The notes beneath the pieces are model-generated. The model ran no database searches. It was not told the origin of the DNA and worked only from the letters and a program-made list of their open reading frames with translations. DNA of 64,000 nt from Branchinecta lynchi (Eukaryota > Arthropoda > Branchiopoda > Anostraca > Branchinectidae), in assembly GCA_023053575.1 (NCBI GenBank), contig JAKZAP010000013.1, forward strand, positions 1,808,001-1,872,000, in the 5' to 3' direction. A program made the position numbers and the translations under genes. Within the stretch, counting starts at the first letter, position 1. The number at the start of each line of letters is the position of its first letter. Positions 21,419 through 33,749 of this stretch are shown piece after piece.

Positions 21419-22214
21419 ATTTTGAGGATCCCAAACGTTAGTGGAAGGATACCTATGACATCACAAAAGTTGTCGGTCTGTCCGTCTGTTAGCAGGGTAA
21501 CTCTCGAAGGGATGAAGAAACTTGGTCTGAGGATTCCTCGGGTCAAGGAGAAGGTCAAGTTCGTAGATGGGCTCTATTATGAGGCGAGAAGACAGGCTGA
21601 AGACGATGATGAAAACCATTTTCTTGCCGGATAAGTAGTTCGTCCGGAATCCGGCGAAACCGGAAAGTTGGTTAAAAGTAAAAGTTTCATTTGAAGTTGA
21701 TTAAATGTTCGAAATAGGGGTAAGAATACATAGTGGACAACTAGTTCGCCCGGAATCCGGCCAAAACCGGCAAACTTTGTTAAAAGCAAGCGTTTTATTT
21801 GAAGTTTATTAGATGACAGATTTCAGGGTAAGAAGAGACGCCGAGTCACCCGGACATATAATTCGTCCGGAATTCGGTTGTACCCGTATTTTTTTTAAGT
21901 TAAAGTTTTATTTGAAGTTGATTAGATGTTCTTCATAGAGATGAGGATATACGCTGAATTCGTTTCTGAAATTTCTTTGTTTGCTGGACAATTAGTTCGC
22001 ACGAAATTCGGCCGAAACCGAAAATTTGGCAGAAATGAAGCAGGGAGTTTCGGTCAGTATCGTCAAAATAGATATGGCTCATAGAGGTATATCTGAACTT
22101 GGTTTTCTCTGATGATTAGCCAGGCGAAGACTGGATAATCTGGCGAAGACGAAACCCGATTGTCTGGACCAAATATTGGATTTTTGGGATCCCATCGAAA
22201 CCTTTGGTCTTGTT
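21419..22214 (+). repeat. F-family repeat, copy D
   Basis: Head 'gaggatcccaaacgttagt', short CTGTCCGTCTG microsatellite, three to four ~125-bp modules and intact tail ('tttttgggatcccatcgaa' then CCTTTGGTCTTGTT, ending 22214). Shorter than copy B: the G-rich block is missing and fewer modules remain. Confidence 0.8.
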
Positions 22215-23190
22215 AAAGTTAGTTTTGTAGATTTACCAGTTGGTCTACTGGTAGTTCTATTGATTCTAACTTATTAGGTGATGCAATCAATACAAAAATT
22301 CGTGCCATCCATCAAAAATGGGTATCACAGTTTCATTAAATGTTTCCCATTAATAAACTAACAATAAATTATGAATTATTGTGTGCTATGCTTTTACTGA
22401 ACATTGCCTTTTTTAGTAAATCAATCTCTATTCTAAAGCAAACATGGCGAAAATAATAGTTGTCGAGAAAGGATTGAGAGTGACGTCATAACTTCAGTAT
22501 ATAGAACACGGCGTAATGCAAAGAAGAGCTCTTACTCAATTCAGCCACACACAATGTTTGACAGGAAGTGTTACAGGCGTTATCGTCAAAAACCGGACAT
22601 GTTCATTAGTGCAACTAAGCTAAAGCAAAGTTTTGGTTTTATTTACTGAGATTATGACGTCATTCTATTCCTGTCCCAGATCAACCGTTTGCTCGAGCCC
22701 GTTTCATTTCTCCGCTTTATGGTAGACCGAAATGGAACGAACTGGCAAAATCCCAACTTCACTGAAAAGAAATAATTTTTCAGTCACGACTACTCACGAC
22801 TCGACGAAAACATGACTAGTGGTAAAGAATGGACTAGAAATAATACAACGCAGCTTCAGATGTTAAAAGAAGAAGCTGAATCATGAAGGTCAAGATCTTT
22901 TAAATCATCTACAAGGATCTCGTGCATCAGTAATGCAGAAAAGAACTGACGTGCTTACTAACGTACTAACAAGGGTGTCAACGCAGATGAAATATGATAA
23001 ACGAACGACTAAATTCGGGATATGTTCCATGCTTCCGCGTTTTCAATTTAATGTATTAAACAAAGAACAAACAGTGATACAGAAAGGGTCCATGACTTGA
23101 AGAGCATGACTGGGGAGTCGTGTCGCTCCTCTCTCACTACCCCTATTGCAACCTTCAAGCCCATCCCGGTCAACTTTTTCGCAAACAACT
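22215..23190. other. No gene seen
   Basis: Unique-looking sequence without family matches. I found no frame with plausible splice sites or recognisable motifs. Confidence 0.35.
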
Positions 23191-23194
23191 TCGT

Positions 23195-23345
23195 AAAGTT
23201 TGCCCGTCCGTCTGAATGTCTGTAAGCCGATAATCCTGGAGTGAGGGATTTTGTTCAAGCTGTTGTTCAAGAAGTACAGGTCAAGTTCAAAGTTGGCCTC
23301 CGCTGTCCTATACTTAGGAGTGGGGTACTCTTCAATAGGACTGAC
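23195..23345 (+). repeat. F-related head relic
   Basis: 'gcccgtccgtctgaatgtct' followed by 'taatcctggagtgagggatt' and 'gtcaagttcaaagttgg' preserves the order microsatellite, then 'aactctcgaaggg...', then 'gtcaagttcgtagatggg' of the F head, but strongly diverged. The 130-codon frame at 23241-23633 starts inside it and is not supported. Confidence 0.45.
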
Positions 23346-24188
23346 GAATCATACATGTCTTATAGGCACAATCCTGTTGCACCCTCACCCTCACAAACTG
23401 TGGGAAGCCTGCTAAGATGGAAGAAGAGCAGGCCTACAGACAAACCAGTCTCCAGTGATGACCGAAAATCATGGGTACTTGGTAGCAGAACGACATACGT
23501 CGCTGTCGTCCGGGATCGACTAAAAGAGGCACGGCACTATTTAGTGTTAAAGGCACAGAAACTAAAAAGAAGGACACACAAACTAAAAGGAACCTTTCAG
23601 GCTTCAGATTGCTGGGGAGGAGCAACGCTCTAACTTGCCTTCTAGGCTCTGGAGTTACGAACTCTCACTTACTTGTATGCTTCTACTACTTGCTAGTCTA
23701 TTTTTACTACTCGTGCCTCCTGCCAGGCCGTTTTTAGTCGATCCCCTGTCGTCCTACTTCATGGAAGTAAAAGTTGGGAGTTCTTCTCGTTACCCCCAAA
23801 GTCAAATTTAAACGTTCTGAACTGAAATAATATATACTTCAAAAGAGAATGCTTACTTGAACTTCACCTTAGAGGAACTCCTTGACATTTTTCTTAAAAA
23901 TCCAAAGTTTAGGCTTTAATTACCACATAACAATATCTCACTGATCAGTTCCAGATGTGCCAGTACAGTGATGTCACGTTCGAAGTACCAGCTTCTCTAG
24001 AGTATGACAGAGCATTAATCGCTCGAGATGCATAATTGTATCGATTATTTAGTTAATTTACGTTAAAAAGGTGAGTCTATGGTGGTCAAATCAGATAATT
24101 AATGATGAAGATCCAGCTAGTTTCCTACCTGTCATCTTTTATCAGGCCAAATGAAGATTCGCCCTGAAAAATGGTTCCTCGTTTGACT

Positions 24189-24245
24189 AACAAGACCAAA
24201 GGTTTCGATGGGATCCCAAAATTTAATGCTTATCAGATTTAACAT
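24189..24245 (-). repeat. F-family terminal fragment
   Basis: AACAAGACCAAAGG then 'tttcgatgggatcccaaaat' is the F 3' terminus in minus orientation. The body does not continue; a P element follows. Confidence 0.75.
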
Positions 24246-24261
24246 TTCTGCTATTTATCCA

Positions 24262-24466
24262 TAATCAGTTTGGAACTTAGTGATGTGACTGAATATCAGT
24301 TTTTCTTTTGGGATGACTTCGAAAAGCGCAATTTCGGCAATTATGCGTTTTTGAAGAGCAACCGTATATCAGATACCACGATAAGTGCAAAAACGGCTAA
24401 TTGCAGATCCAGTTACCGTGGTAACAGATACCATGGTATCTGCAAAAACGCAACTAATGTATTAGG
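24262..24466. mobile_element. P-family (mariner-like) MITE, partial
   Basis: Contains 'gatgacttcgaaaagcgcaa', 'atcagataccacgat' and the right terminus 'ataccatggtatctgcaaaa' followed by ACGCAAC|TA. The left terminal repeat is missing. The body resembles 47590-47740 and 62390-62540. Confidence 0.65.
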
Positions 24467-24945
24467 GTAAAGGTCTTTGAAGAAGCTAAACCTGTAGCTT
24501 TGTGGCGCAGAGCCAGACAACCAAGAATACTAAAGTTGCGTTTTATTGGATTCACTTTTGTTTCGTCAAAGTTTGTAGTTTGGCTCTTGTTTTGTCTTTA
24601 CTTGCGTTTTACTGAGTTCTTGTTTCCAAAAAGTCAAACTACACCAAACTACGTCGGCGAGGTAGTTTGTAGTTTGAGCTCCGTAGTTTCAGGTTCGAAA
24701 ATACAGCAAATGGAACGGACAAATAAAACGGCTTTTAAGCGAAACTACGCCGAAACTACATCCAAAAAAACGCAACTTAAATAGGGCAACCTATACCTCG
24801 GTAGACCAAGGAGTTCATCATAGTGGTGGTAGAGGCTGGTTGAAATGTTGCAAGATATTCCAGATTTTTGGTCTTATGAGGGTCATTCTGTGCAGTTTAT
24901 CGTAACCAGCGGACCTTATAGTATGCTATAGCAGAACCGCTTGAG
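24467..24945. other. No gene seen
   Basis: A 94-codon frame at 24500-24784 overlaps repeated short motifs ('aaactac', 'cgttttact') and has no recognisable domain. Confidence 0.35.
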
Positions 24946-24949
24946 TATA

Positions 24950-25460
24950 TTTATGAAGTTTCTTCCTGACGGCCAAACAACTAATCAAATGAGGAAAACA
25001 AGTTCAGAAATGGATTCAAAAAGCATGACCTTTTTTTTTTTTTTTTTTTTTTTTACCGAATTCCTCGTATTTTAGCAGCATTCCCGGCGAGCTACATGCA
25101 GAGCAAAGGATCTAGTGACACTGAGCGCCTTTCAATCCAAATTTCCAGATCCTTACAAATTTTGCCAGCTCGTCCGTCAAGGAAATAAAGTTCAAAATTC
25201 AATTCAGCATGTCTCCTTATCCCGATACCGAATCTCTAATCAAATTCAGAAACAACTAATTCCTGGTGAATCATTTGTCCGGCAAGAAAACTGAGTTCCG
25301 ATATGGATTCAGTGAGCCTCCTTACCCTTTAACCGAATATCTCAATAGCTTAGAAAACATATTTGTTTTCACCATTAATTCGAAACCCCCTCCTCTGCCT
25401 CAAAATATAGGGTTAAAGGACCCATCTATGGACTTGGCCTGGACATTGACGGTGAATCCT
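24950..25460 (-). repeat. F-family body, diverged copy E1
   Basis: Minus-oriented F modules: 'ggccaaacaactaatcaaat', 'agttcagaaatggattca', 'cagcatgtctccttatccc' and 'tttgttttcaccattaattc'. Split by a 27-bp T run (25032-25054 area) and well diverged. Confidence 0.55.
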
Positions 25461-25594
25461 TCTACGGAGTTTGAACAACATAAATCAACCCCTTCACCCG
25501 ACAATCCAAAACCCAAAGAATACGTACGCTAGGTTTAAGCAGTCTTCTATTAAACCCAATATAATTTTACGCATATACGCGCGAGCTTAGCACC

Positions 25595-25616
25595 ATCGCC
25601 CCCCCCCCCCCCCCCT
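25595..25616 (+). repeat. C homopolymer adjoining TGGATGCATC
   Basis: A run of about 20 C followed by 'tggatgcatcg'. The same junction (C run then CTGGATAC) occurs at 37771-37797 and 36617-36650, which suggests a collapsed hAT-like terminus. Confidence 0.4.
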
Positions 25617-25794
25617 GGATGCATCGACTAAACATAGTGACGTCACCCACTGGCAGAGCTATCGCATGTGTGAATAAAGGGGTACGGTAGGGACTGGTCA
25701 ATGGTAAAAGTTCTTACTTTTCGACCCAGTAAATGCCAGTTAGGACTTTTAAGATGACTAAACTGATCACATACAGTTTTTGTTTATCGTTAGT

Positions 25795-26147
25795 ATGTTC
25801 GAAAGTAGCAACAGCATGTCTCCTCACTCTTCTCACTCTATATGTGAACTACTTGTCAATAATTTTCATATTCGGGTTTAGCATGTTTCCTTACCCCTAA
25901 ATCGACTACCTCATTAGCTTTTACAAATATTTTGTGTCGTCCCTTAGTTTTAAACCCCTCCCCCACCCACAGATATAGGGCTACAGAGCCCACCTTCGAA
26001 CTTGACCTGTACTTTGAACCAAAGAGTCATCGTGCCAAATCTGAACAAAATATCTTAACCACTTGGAGAGTTATTGTGCTACTAGCCGGACAATATTTGC
26101 GATGTCATCAGTATCCCTCCACTTACGTTTTGGGATCCCAAAGAGGG
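25795..26147 (-). repeat. F-family head, diverged copy E2
   Basis: 'gcatgtttccttacccctaa', 'gggctacagagccca' and 'gagagttattgtgct' lead to the head TTACGTTTTGGGATCCC at 26127-26142. The microsatellite is lost. The 114-codon frame at 25932-26276 lies within it. Confidence 0.65.
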
Positions 26148-28460
26148 TCTCAAAATGCGCTGTTTTCACGTAAAACCAACATGACACCTGTAACTTTCCT
26201 TCCGCCAAAGCACTACAGTATCTTGACAAAGCCTCGAGTAGATTCAATTCCTTCAGCTGCTAATTTTAGTTTCTAACCACCTTGTCCGTCGCTTGTCACT
26301 TATTTCGAACGATCATCCGTGAATAATTAGGAATGGCACAAATTTTTAGACAATAATTTGTAAACAGCTAATGGTAGCTGAAATTTCAGACGTCTTCTTT
26401 TTTGTTTTGTTTCTGTCTTCGTCGAAATGGGTTGCTACACTCTATATCGTAAAGTTTTTCGCTAAGTTTGTCGCCGCTCAGACGGGAATTTCACCTAGAT
26501 AACATTACGAGAATTGTTTGTTGCAATTTGTTCTAGAAAGAAAAAATTATAATCGTTAGAGATAATTATTATTATATATGAATCATAGGTAGATATTTCT
26601 TAACACTAAAAGACATCATGGGCCATGGTTAATATCCAGATACAGGATGAACCTCCAATAAATAGATAAAAATAATCCAATAAGTAATTCTTTTTTCCCA
26701 ACTCACCTGCGAGAAACCAACTAGAACAACAAAATTCTAAAAAAAAATCAAATTGTTTACAATTATCCTTCCAAAATAACGTTTCAAGTTATTCGACCTT
26801 ATTGTTATCAGCATATAAACCTCTAATAATCATCATCTCAACATTTTCATTATCTTATTCCCGATTTTAAAATACATTTTCATATCTTATTTCCGATCTC
26901 TTCTCCCATTGGTCAACCTTCCAAACTTTACGAAAAAAGTTAACTAAAGTTTAACTTCTTGCCTGCTCCCGTCAAGGTTTACGGAAGGTTAACGGAGCAA
27001 CTTTACGAACTTTACGAACGACTTTACGCACTTTACGAACGCCGTCTGAGCCGTTGAGTCAGCGCAGCTTTGACTCCGTTTCTTCCTTTCTTCCGCAGGT
27101 ACCCGGGGATTCTGCATCGGCAGGGAGAGATAGTCATCAAGAGTATTGTAGACAGGAATGTCTGATAGGTCGAGCCACAAACGGCGGATTTTAGTGAAGC
27201 AAAAGCAAAAGACTAGATTGGGTTTACGAAGTCAATGTACGTAACGGACTTTAAGGGTTCGGACCTCAGACAGACGATCCTAATCGGGTGCTCACACTGT
27301 CAGAAGTTTCACAACAGATAACATAAGGATACGCAGTTTTGGATACAATCTGTTGTGATTTAGAAAACTTCATGCCTTAAATGTTATGCATATCAAACAT
27401 ATCCATGAAGAGTCTAGAAACCGCCAAAAAAGCATCTGCTGACTACTGATATTGTGACGACAAACAAAAAGTAAGCAGATGATTTTGCATTTTTTTTTGG
27501 TTCTTCCTGGCAATGCTTGTTATGCATGACGTTTTTAATACTACAACAGATTCCATCACAAGTGTTTGGAATGTTAATGATGGGAGCAGCCCCTTGCAGT
27601 CGTGGGCGTTTTTTTTTTTTTTTTTTTTTTTTTTTACCGTTTCCAGTAAAGTATTTAAGTTTGAAGAGTTTGAATGTATATTTCAGTAGCCGGAACGGAA
27701 GGTTAAATTTTGTATATATATTGAAATAAATTTTCTGGTTTATTGTGTTGTCTTTTGTCCTTGTGTTTGTGCCAGTAAATAGCTGGGGTTGATGACTTGG
27801 TGTGTGAAGGTGTTGGGATCTTTATTTTTTTATTTAAGTGTTTATTTTTTTAATAGTTTATATTTAGTTGTTTAAAGAAAATGTAGTTAAAGAAATTTTT
27901 TAAAAGATCCAAATGAGAGAATTAATTTTCAAATATTAGGGGCGAAAAATCGTAAATAAAATATGGGTTAATTTAAAAAGTTAGGTGACGTGAATAGTTA
28001 AAATTGGTTAAAAATATATTAAAAGTAACGTCACTGAGGGATGGAGGAGTAGCCACAAAAAGTACGAAATATGATTTCTTAGCTTTTAAGTAATATAAAA
28101 ATAAGTTAAATTACAAAAGATGCTACGGGAAAAAAAATCAGTTTCTGTTGAAACTGCTAATCCTTTAGTTACCTTTTCGATTCCATAAAAATCTGATTTG
28201 TCTGTCCCCAACAGACAGAAGATAATGCCTACCTGAATATTTTCTGCTGCTACACATCACTGGTGATCACGCAACTGTACGAGACAATACTAGTAACTAG
28301 ACGACACGCAGAGATAAAAAAAACGGACTGCAACTCTAGTTGCCACCTCTTTAGCTCGCCCCTAGAGATCGGGAAAATAGGCCAGGAAAAATCTAGAGCG
28401 GAAAGAGAGCGATTAGCGAAGATTTTGCCACGGACTCGTGACATACTCTTCATAGTTACA
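26148..28460. other. AT-rich, mostly unique DNA; no confident gene
   Basis: Includes a T run of about 26 at 27609-27634 and AT-rich tracts at 27820-28080. The only frame worth noting is on the minus strand at about 27070-27190 (WLDLSDIPVYNTLDDYLSL), which could be an exon fragment but lacks a paired splice site that I trust. Nothing matches the repeat families. Confidence 0.3.
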
Positions 28461-28462
28461 AT

Positions 28463-28555
28463 ATCGTTTCTCACCGATCTCCTTCCACCTATAGCATATA
28501 AGTTTATCTGGTCTTCGCTAGATGAGACGCAACTACGGCAAAAAGTACATTGTAC
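28463..28555 (+). repeat. 90-bp dispersed repeat, copy 1
   Basis: 'gtttctcaccgatctccttc', 'cacctatagc' and 'gcaactacggcaaaaagtac' are repeated at 30252-30342 in the same orientation with few differences. The surrounding sequence is not shared. Confidence 0.65.
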
Positions 28556-28793
28556 CCTGCAACGACAACCTAAGGTCGTCTTTTGAGACTAGTTTCTTAG
28601 GGAACTTGAAGGCACAGAAAACTTGACAACGCAACTTTCGGCCATCAAACCGACCTGGGGGGCTTAGATGGGATTTATTTTCGACAGGGCCCCCCTTCTT
28701 TGTTATCTCGAACCCCCTCATTAGTGTTCCCAAAGCTAGCTGGCAGGCCCTTGCCACCTTGTGCACCGTAATTATGCACTTGAAGCACTGTAA

Positions 28794-28862
28794 AAGTTGG
28801 CCTTTGGCCGCGTTGACTAACACATCAAGAGGTCGTGCGTTCGATTCTACTCCCGGCACACA
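28794..28862 (+). repeat. tRNA-like SINE head, candidate
   Basis: 'ggccgcgttgactaacacat' followed by AAGAGGTCGTGCGTTCGATTC reads like the anticodon arm and T-arm of a tRNA-derived SINE (B-box-like GCGTTCGATTC). An A-box-like TGGCCTTTGG lies about 40 bp upstream. The acceptor stem does not close convincingly, so this is not a functional tRNA. Confidence 0.45.
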
Positions 28863-28899
28863 AACCTTTTGCTTCTTTTTTTTTTATAGTAACTCAAAA

Positions 28900-30250
28900 G
28901 TCGAATTCTCGGAAACTGCCCGGAAACTGTAATGGTCGTAACGAGAATTTTTCTCACTTTCAATATCGACTCAGGGTACATTCTTGATCTGTCAGCTAGC
29001 TCCCCGACTCAAGTTTGAATCAAGTTTTCTGTTCCTTTAAGGATGGCAGCATCCGACAGCGGGATCAGTCGCACATCTATGAGATATACGAAAGCTGCGT
29101 CCATCTTAGTCTCAGCTTCCCTTTCGATTCTTCAGTTTAGGACCTCTAGTTCTTTCAGGCTCTAAAGCGCTAAGTCCTGGGTTTCTTGGTCCCCTTAGGC
29201 GGCAGGAATGATCTCTGATTATCATGCTCTTAATGAGCTTTGTCATATCTACTAGGTTCAGAATCCAAAGTGCATGGTCTTTAGCGGCTCTAAGTCTTCT
29301 TGGGGACAGGCCGTGGGTTGTCAAGGACTTAAGTCGTTACGGAGATTAGCCATTTGGGGGTTCCTGGTGACTGGTTCACGTTGTTTGTTAGGGCCTTGGG
29401 GTCTTTCGGTGCTTTGTGCAGGTCAATAGCGCCATCTGTGTCCATTCATTGGTGGACCTTTTCTTTCAGCTCTCCATAGTTACAATACGCCCCTCATAAA
29501 ATTCCTCTCAGATTAGTTCTTTTTTGGCCGCTAGGTGCGCTATCGTAAAGAAAACAATGACAGGTTACTTCTTTGTGTACATTTATCCAGGTTTCTTTTG
29601 CTATTTTCAATTCCTCTTATGTAGCGTTTACACGGACAAGAAATCCCGTCGAGTAGAAAGGAATTCTGGTCGACTCGAAAGGATTCCGTTCGTGAAGACG
29701 AGTAGAAAAAAAGTCTAGCGGGCCGGGAATCCTTTCATGATGAAAGGAATTCCGGTCCACTTGAAAGGAATCTTGACAGCGGCGCTGGTAAAAAGTACAA
29801 AAAAAAGGCTAGCTAGCTTTTGAGAGCAGCAATCATCAGTACTGATGTCATAAATGGTCTCAAAACATATTTTTATTGGATATTGAATTTATTTATGTCA
29901 GATTTTCTGGTTTGAAGAATTAATTTTTTTCCCTCTGCGTGTAAACATAATCTTGTCACCAAGATCGGATTCTGTTCAAGTTTTCCTGTTCTTGTAAACG
30001 CTGCATTAGGCCTAACCATGTTTAAAACTGTTTAAAATACCTCTTCTCCTCTTTTTGCTTTACCCAACTTTGTTCTGTCAAGCGTCAACAAGTTTGATCG
30101 AGTGCTGGCTGTCTTCTCCACGGGGCTAATGCACGACTCGATATGAAGCGAAAGCCTAATCGCTCATTCACCCGTCAGATAACTTATCCACACAGCTCAC
30201 GTGTGATTGTTATTGTTCCTGTAGTGCATCTGATTTTACGAAGGACGTAT
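28900..30250. other. No gene seen
   Basis: A variant of 'gaaaggaattccggtc' repeats between 29655 and 29770 (three to four short purine-rich repeats). No other structure and no supported coding frame. Confidence 0.35.
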
Positions 30251-30251
30251 A

Positions 30252-30342
30252 CCGTTTCTCACCGATCTCCTTCCACCTATAGCCTATTAGTTTCTTTGGT
30301 CTTCGCTAAATGACACGCAACTACGGCAAAAAGTACATGGTG
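30252..30342 (+). repeat. 90-bp dispersed repeat, copy 2
   Basis: Direct repeat of 28463-28555 at a distance of about 1.79 kb. Confidence 0.65.
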
Positions 30343-30482
30343 CTCCGAAAAAGACGGATGGAAAGTGAAGAATAATATTAATAGTATGAAAAATCTTCTT
30401 AATAATAAAAGACTTTCGTCTTTACATTCGTCGAAGAACTTGGAACTAATCACAATGTTACTGTATTGGAATTCCTTCAGCC

Positions 30483-30790
30483 CAAGCTGACTGCGAATCA
30501 TATTTGACGGTGCAAAAGGGATAAGTCAGCTACATTTTATTAGAGCTATATTTCCGCCCTTCTTGGCAAGGGCCCTCCACGGGCTCAAGCCGCTTCAGCT
30601 GGAAAACGATCATGTGCAAAAAAAAAATAACGATTGTTTTTTAATCTTTAATTGTTTTTGAACAAGTTTATTTCTTATCTTGAGCGGCTTGAGACTGAAG
30701 AGGACCCTTGCGAAGAAGGGCCGAAATACAGCTCTAATAAAATGTAGCTGACTTATCCCTATTGCACCGACAAATACGATCCCGTACTGA
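30483..30790. mobile_element. X foldback element, copy 2
   Basis: Left arm 30483-30605 ('agcccaagctgactgcga', 'gggataagtcagctacattt', 'cccttcttggcaaggg') and right arm 30680-30775 in inverse orientation, with an AT-rich loop of about 75 bp. Same family as 1019-1440. Confidence 0.75.
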
Positions 30791-30990
30791 GCATAGATGA
30801 ACATTTTCTACTATACACCTGACTATGCATGTGGATACGCAAAATATTTGGGCCTGGTCAGTATCGAACCTGACCAAGTATGCGAATCTAGAAGCAAATG
30901 ACGTCCAAAAACATTTGTTCACTGTGTCTGTTTCATTTTAAGCGGTTACAGCCACGAAAAAGGCAAAGGAAACAGATGCAAAACTAGACC

Positions 30991-31068
30991 TACGTTGCCC
31001 GGGCAACGTGAAGTGTTGCGGCAACCTTTGTCCGGCTTCACCGGCTAAAGTGTTGCGAGAGCAACACT
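30991..31068. repeat. Pair of strong palindromes
   Basis: ACGTTGCCCGGGCAACGT is a perfect 18-bp palindrome (about 30991-31008), and AAGTGTTGCGAGAGCAACACTT forms a 9-10-bp stem with a tiny loop (about 31047-31068). Both stems carry the shared GTTGC core, as if parts of one cruciform-prone unit. Confidence 0.6.
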
Positions 31069-31178
31069 TTGGTTTTGTTTCTTCGCTGTCGGTTAAATGC
31101 TGAAATTGTCAACTTATCGAAGCTTTTAAAACGGTATGTTCTAAAAAGAATAATCACATGATCAAAAGCTGTTCTTTA

Positions 31179-32062
31179 GCTATCCGTAACGTTTCAGGAT
31201 TAAAATACCATAGATGACACTATTAAATATTACAAAACTACCTTATTGTTTTAAATTACCGTAACGTTTGTACCCGTTGCGTAAACAGTTAATCCTAGGT
31301 TATAGCGATAGACCATCGATACAAACTTTCTTACTGTCATATTTACAGAAATCGAATACAATCTGCACCAATTTTCAAAAATTTCTAGCCCCTCGTGAAC
31401 CGATTCTTACTTACAAGTCCCTCTCCCGTGATTGACATCAAATTCACCGGAAACAAATAATGGATACACCAGCTAGCAAAACCTGCAAACCCCTCATCGC
31501 TGAAGATGATTATAGCATAAGCTTTTTAAACGGGATGTTCTAAAAAAATTAATCATCTGATCAAAATTTATTCTTCAGCGTTGTAAAAACAACAACAAAA
31601 TAATATAGGAAGAAGGGACTAAATTAACTTTGCAGTCAGTTGTACTTTATCCTTTTCAATCGTAGACATCGTGACGGATGAAAACTTGGAACAATACCTT
31701 ATATAATCTAGTTGGTATTAGAAAGCTATCCGTAACTTTTCAGGATTAAAATACCATAGATGACACTATTAATTATTATGAAACTACCTCATTGCTTTAC
31801 ATTTTCGTTTGTATCCGTTGTGTAAACAGTTAATCCTAGGTTACATTGATATACCATCGACACAAACTTTCTTACCGTCAGATTTATAGAAATCGAATAC
31901 AATGTGAACCCATCTGCAAAAATTCCTGGCCCCTCGTGAACCGATTCCTACTTACAAGTCCCTCTCCCGTGATATACATTAAGCTAACCGAAAACAAATA
32001 ATGGGTACACCAGCTAGCAAAAGTTGCAAACCCATCATCGCAGAAGATGAATGTAGCATAAC
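31179..32062 (+). repeat. ~340-bp direct repeat pair
   Basis: 31179-31518 and 31724-32062 share 'gctatccgtaac', 'taccatagatgacactatta', 'cagttaatcctaggtta', 'cccctcgtgaaccgattc' and 'acttacaagtccctctcccg'. The 205-bp spacer includes a second 'aaaacgggatgttctaaaaa' resembling 31128-31150, so the ancestral unit may be larger (about 545 bp). No coding frame. Confidence 0.7.
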
Positions 32063-32082
32063 AGCCGATTATTACTTACAAG

Positions 32083-32248
32083 CAGGGGCGTCACAAGGGG
32101 GGGTGTGCAGCACCCCCCCCCCACCTTTTTAAGATTCGGTAAAATTTTGGGCCGGAGGCCCGAAATTTTACTGAAATTGTTCGGTATTTTTTCTATAGCA
32201 GAACTTTTCGATATATTTACGGGGATTCGGTAGTTATACAGAATCCTT
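32083..32248 (+). mobile_element. hAT-like end, truncated
   Basis: Begins CAGGGGCGTCACAAGGGG like the hAT elements at 47740 and 50348, with a GC-rich G/C-tract hairpin. The right terminus is missing; S-family DNA begins at about 32249. Confidence 0.5.
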
Positions 32249-33377
32249 CAAATCTGATCTCCCGTTCCAAAGTTACGCACGACCGGATTCACCCTTCCTC
32301 TACTCCCCCACGACTATCGGATCGAGTAAATTTTTATTTACAAGTCAGTTTGATAGGGTCCCTGATACGCCTCCCAAGTTTCGTCGTGAAAATCCCCAGA
32401 ACCGCCATCACCAGAATTCCGGAAACACCCCTCCACCCCCCTCCCCCAAAGTGTCCGAATCCAGTCTAGATGTGTAAATGATTTATTTGAAGCAGATGCA
32501 TGTTATTCCCAGCAAGTTTCACTCCGATCCCTCCATTCTAACCGTTTCTCGGGATTTCCGGTCTCCCCCCTCCCAATTCCTCCATAGCTGTCGAGTCCAG
32601 TTCGGAACATCACAGATATGTCATTTATTAAGGTATTAAGATTCGTTTCAATCCTATCACCCGTTCGAACGTTACATACCGCTCAATTTTCCGGATTCCC
32701 CCACCCTCCACTCCCCCCAGATGGTCGGATCGGGAAACTGATTATTTCCAGGTTGGTCGGATAAGCCTGCCAAGTTTCATCATCCTAGCACCCCTAATCT
32801 ATATGAACCCAAACTAAGGTTCAACAACATATTGTACCAACCCCTTCGACCTTCGATTGCTCTGGCTCTCTTCGAACGAGTTTAAGCAAAGAATTACTCA
32901 TCCACGAGCAGAGCGATACTAGTGTGAAGAAAGAATGACTCATCCAGGCGCAGAGCTATACTAGTGTGAAGAAAGGGGTAGGGGTTTGACAAATACTAGA
33001 AAAAGCGTTTCAAGAGATTTCGGGTGTCCCCCTCCAGCCCCCCCCCCCAGTTATCGGATCCGATCCGAACTTGACAATGAACATCCAAGACACTTGTTCT
33101 TGATACCTGCCAAGTTTAATGCACGCCCGATTATCCGTTCCAAAGTTATGAGTGTTACTAATTGCCGGATTCCCCATTTTGCCACTCCCCCATTGATGGT
33201 CGAATCCGGGAACTGATTATTTCCAAGTTAATCCGGTTGGGTCCCTGATATGTGTGCCAAGTTTTATCGTCCTAGGTCATGTGGAAGTGCCCAAACTAGC
33301 AAAATGCGGACAGACAGACAGACATTGCCATCGCTATATGGCACTTGAGTAAGCTCAAGTTCCGTAAAAACACCAAA
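32249..33377 (+). repeat. S-family element, copy 3
   Basis: C-rich ~155-bp monomers (CAAGTTT at 32378, 32515, 32770 and 33110), GACA microsatellite (33311-33325) and terminal hairpin 'atatggcacttgagtaagct' then CAAGTTCCGTAAAAAC. A 24-bp-scale duplication, 'gagcagagc.atactagtgtg'/'gcgcagagctatactagtgtg', lies at 32908-32965. Confidence 0.75.
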
Positions 33378-33414
33378 ATGGTAACCATTTTCTTGTACAT
33401 ATTCAAGCGCAAAA

Positions 33415-33605
33415 ATACAAGCGCGTAGAGGTACCACAAATTACATGGAAATTCCACTATTTGAAAATCGATTATTTGTCAATAGCGTAACAACGGAGTA
33501 ACGCATTTTCAGCGGGTCTTCAAGCCAATTTAAGTGAATAAGTGATGGGTAGCTAGATACTACTATCCCAACCATTTTCACTTAAAATTCAAGAGAGCGA
33601 TCTTC
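33415..33605 (+). repeat. T-family 3' half inside the inverted repeat
   Basis: 'agcgcgtagaggtaccaca', 'tttgaaaatcgattatttgt', 'cattttcagcgggtcttc' and 'agtgatgggtagctagata' match T copy 1. The mirror copy is at 38030-38215. Confidence 0.7.
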
Positions 33606-33749
33606 TTCCTCCCATATTAGCGATATTTAGTCCACTTCCGCTGGTTGGTGTGCTCAAGCTAGACAAATAAAGGGCGAACTTCAAACATGTAAGTCGACCA
33701 CCTTTTCTTTTCAGTGAGATAGAATTAAAGTATCCATCCGTGGCATAAT

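Noticed and set aside
24500..24784. 94-codon plus frame with hydrophobic start
   Set aside because: Short repeated 'aaactac' motifs and no homology-like pattern; it adjoins a P element and has no splice or promoter signals that I trust.
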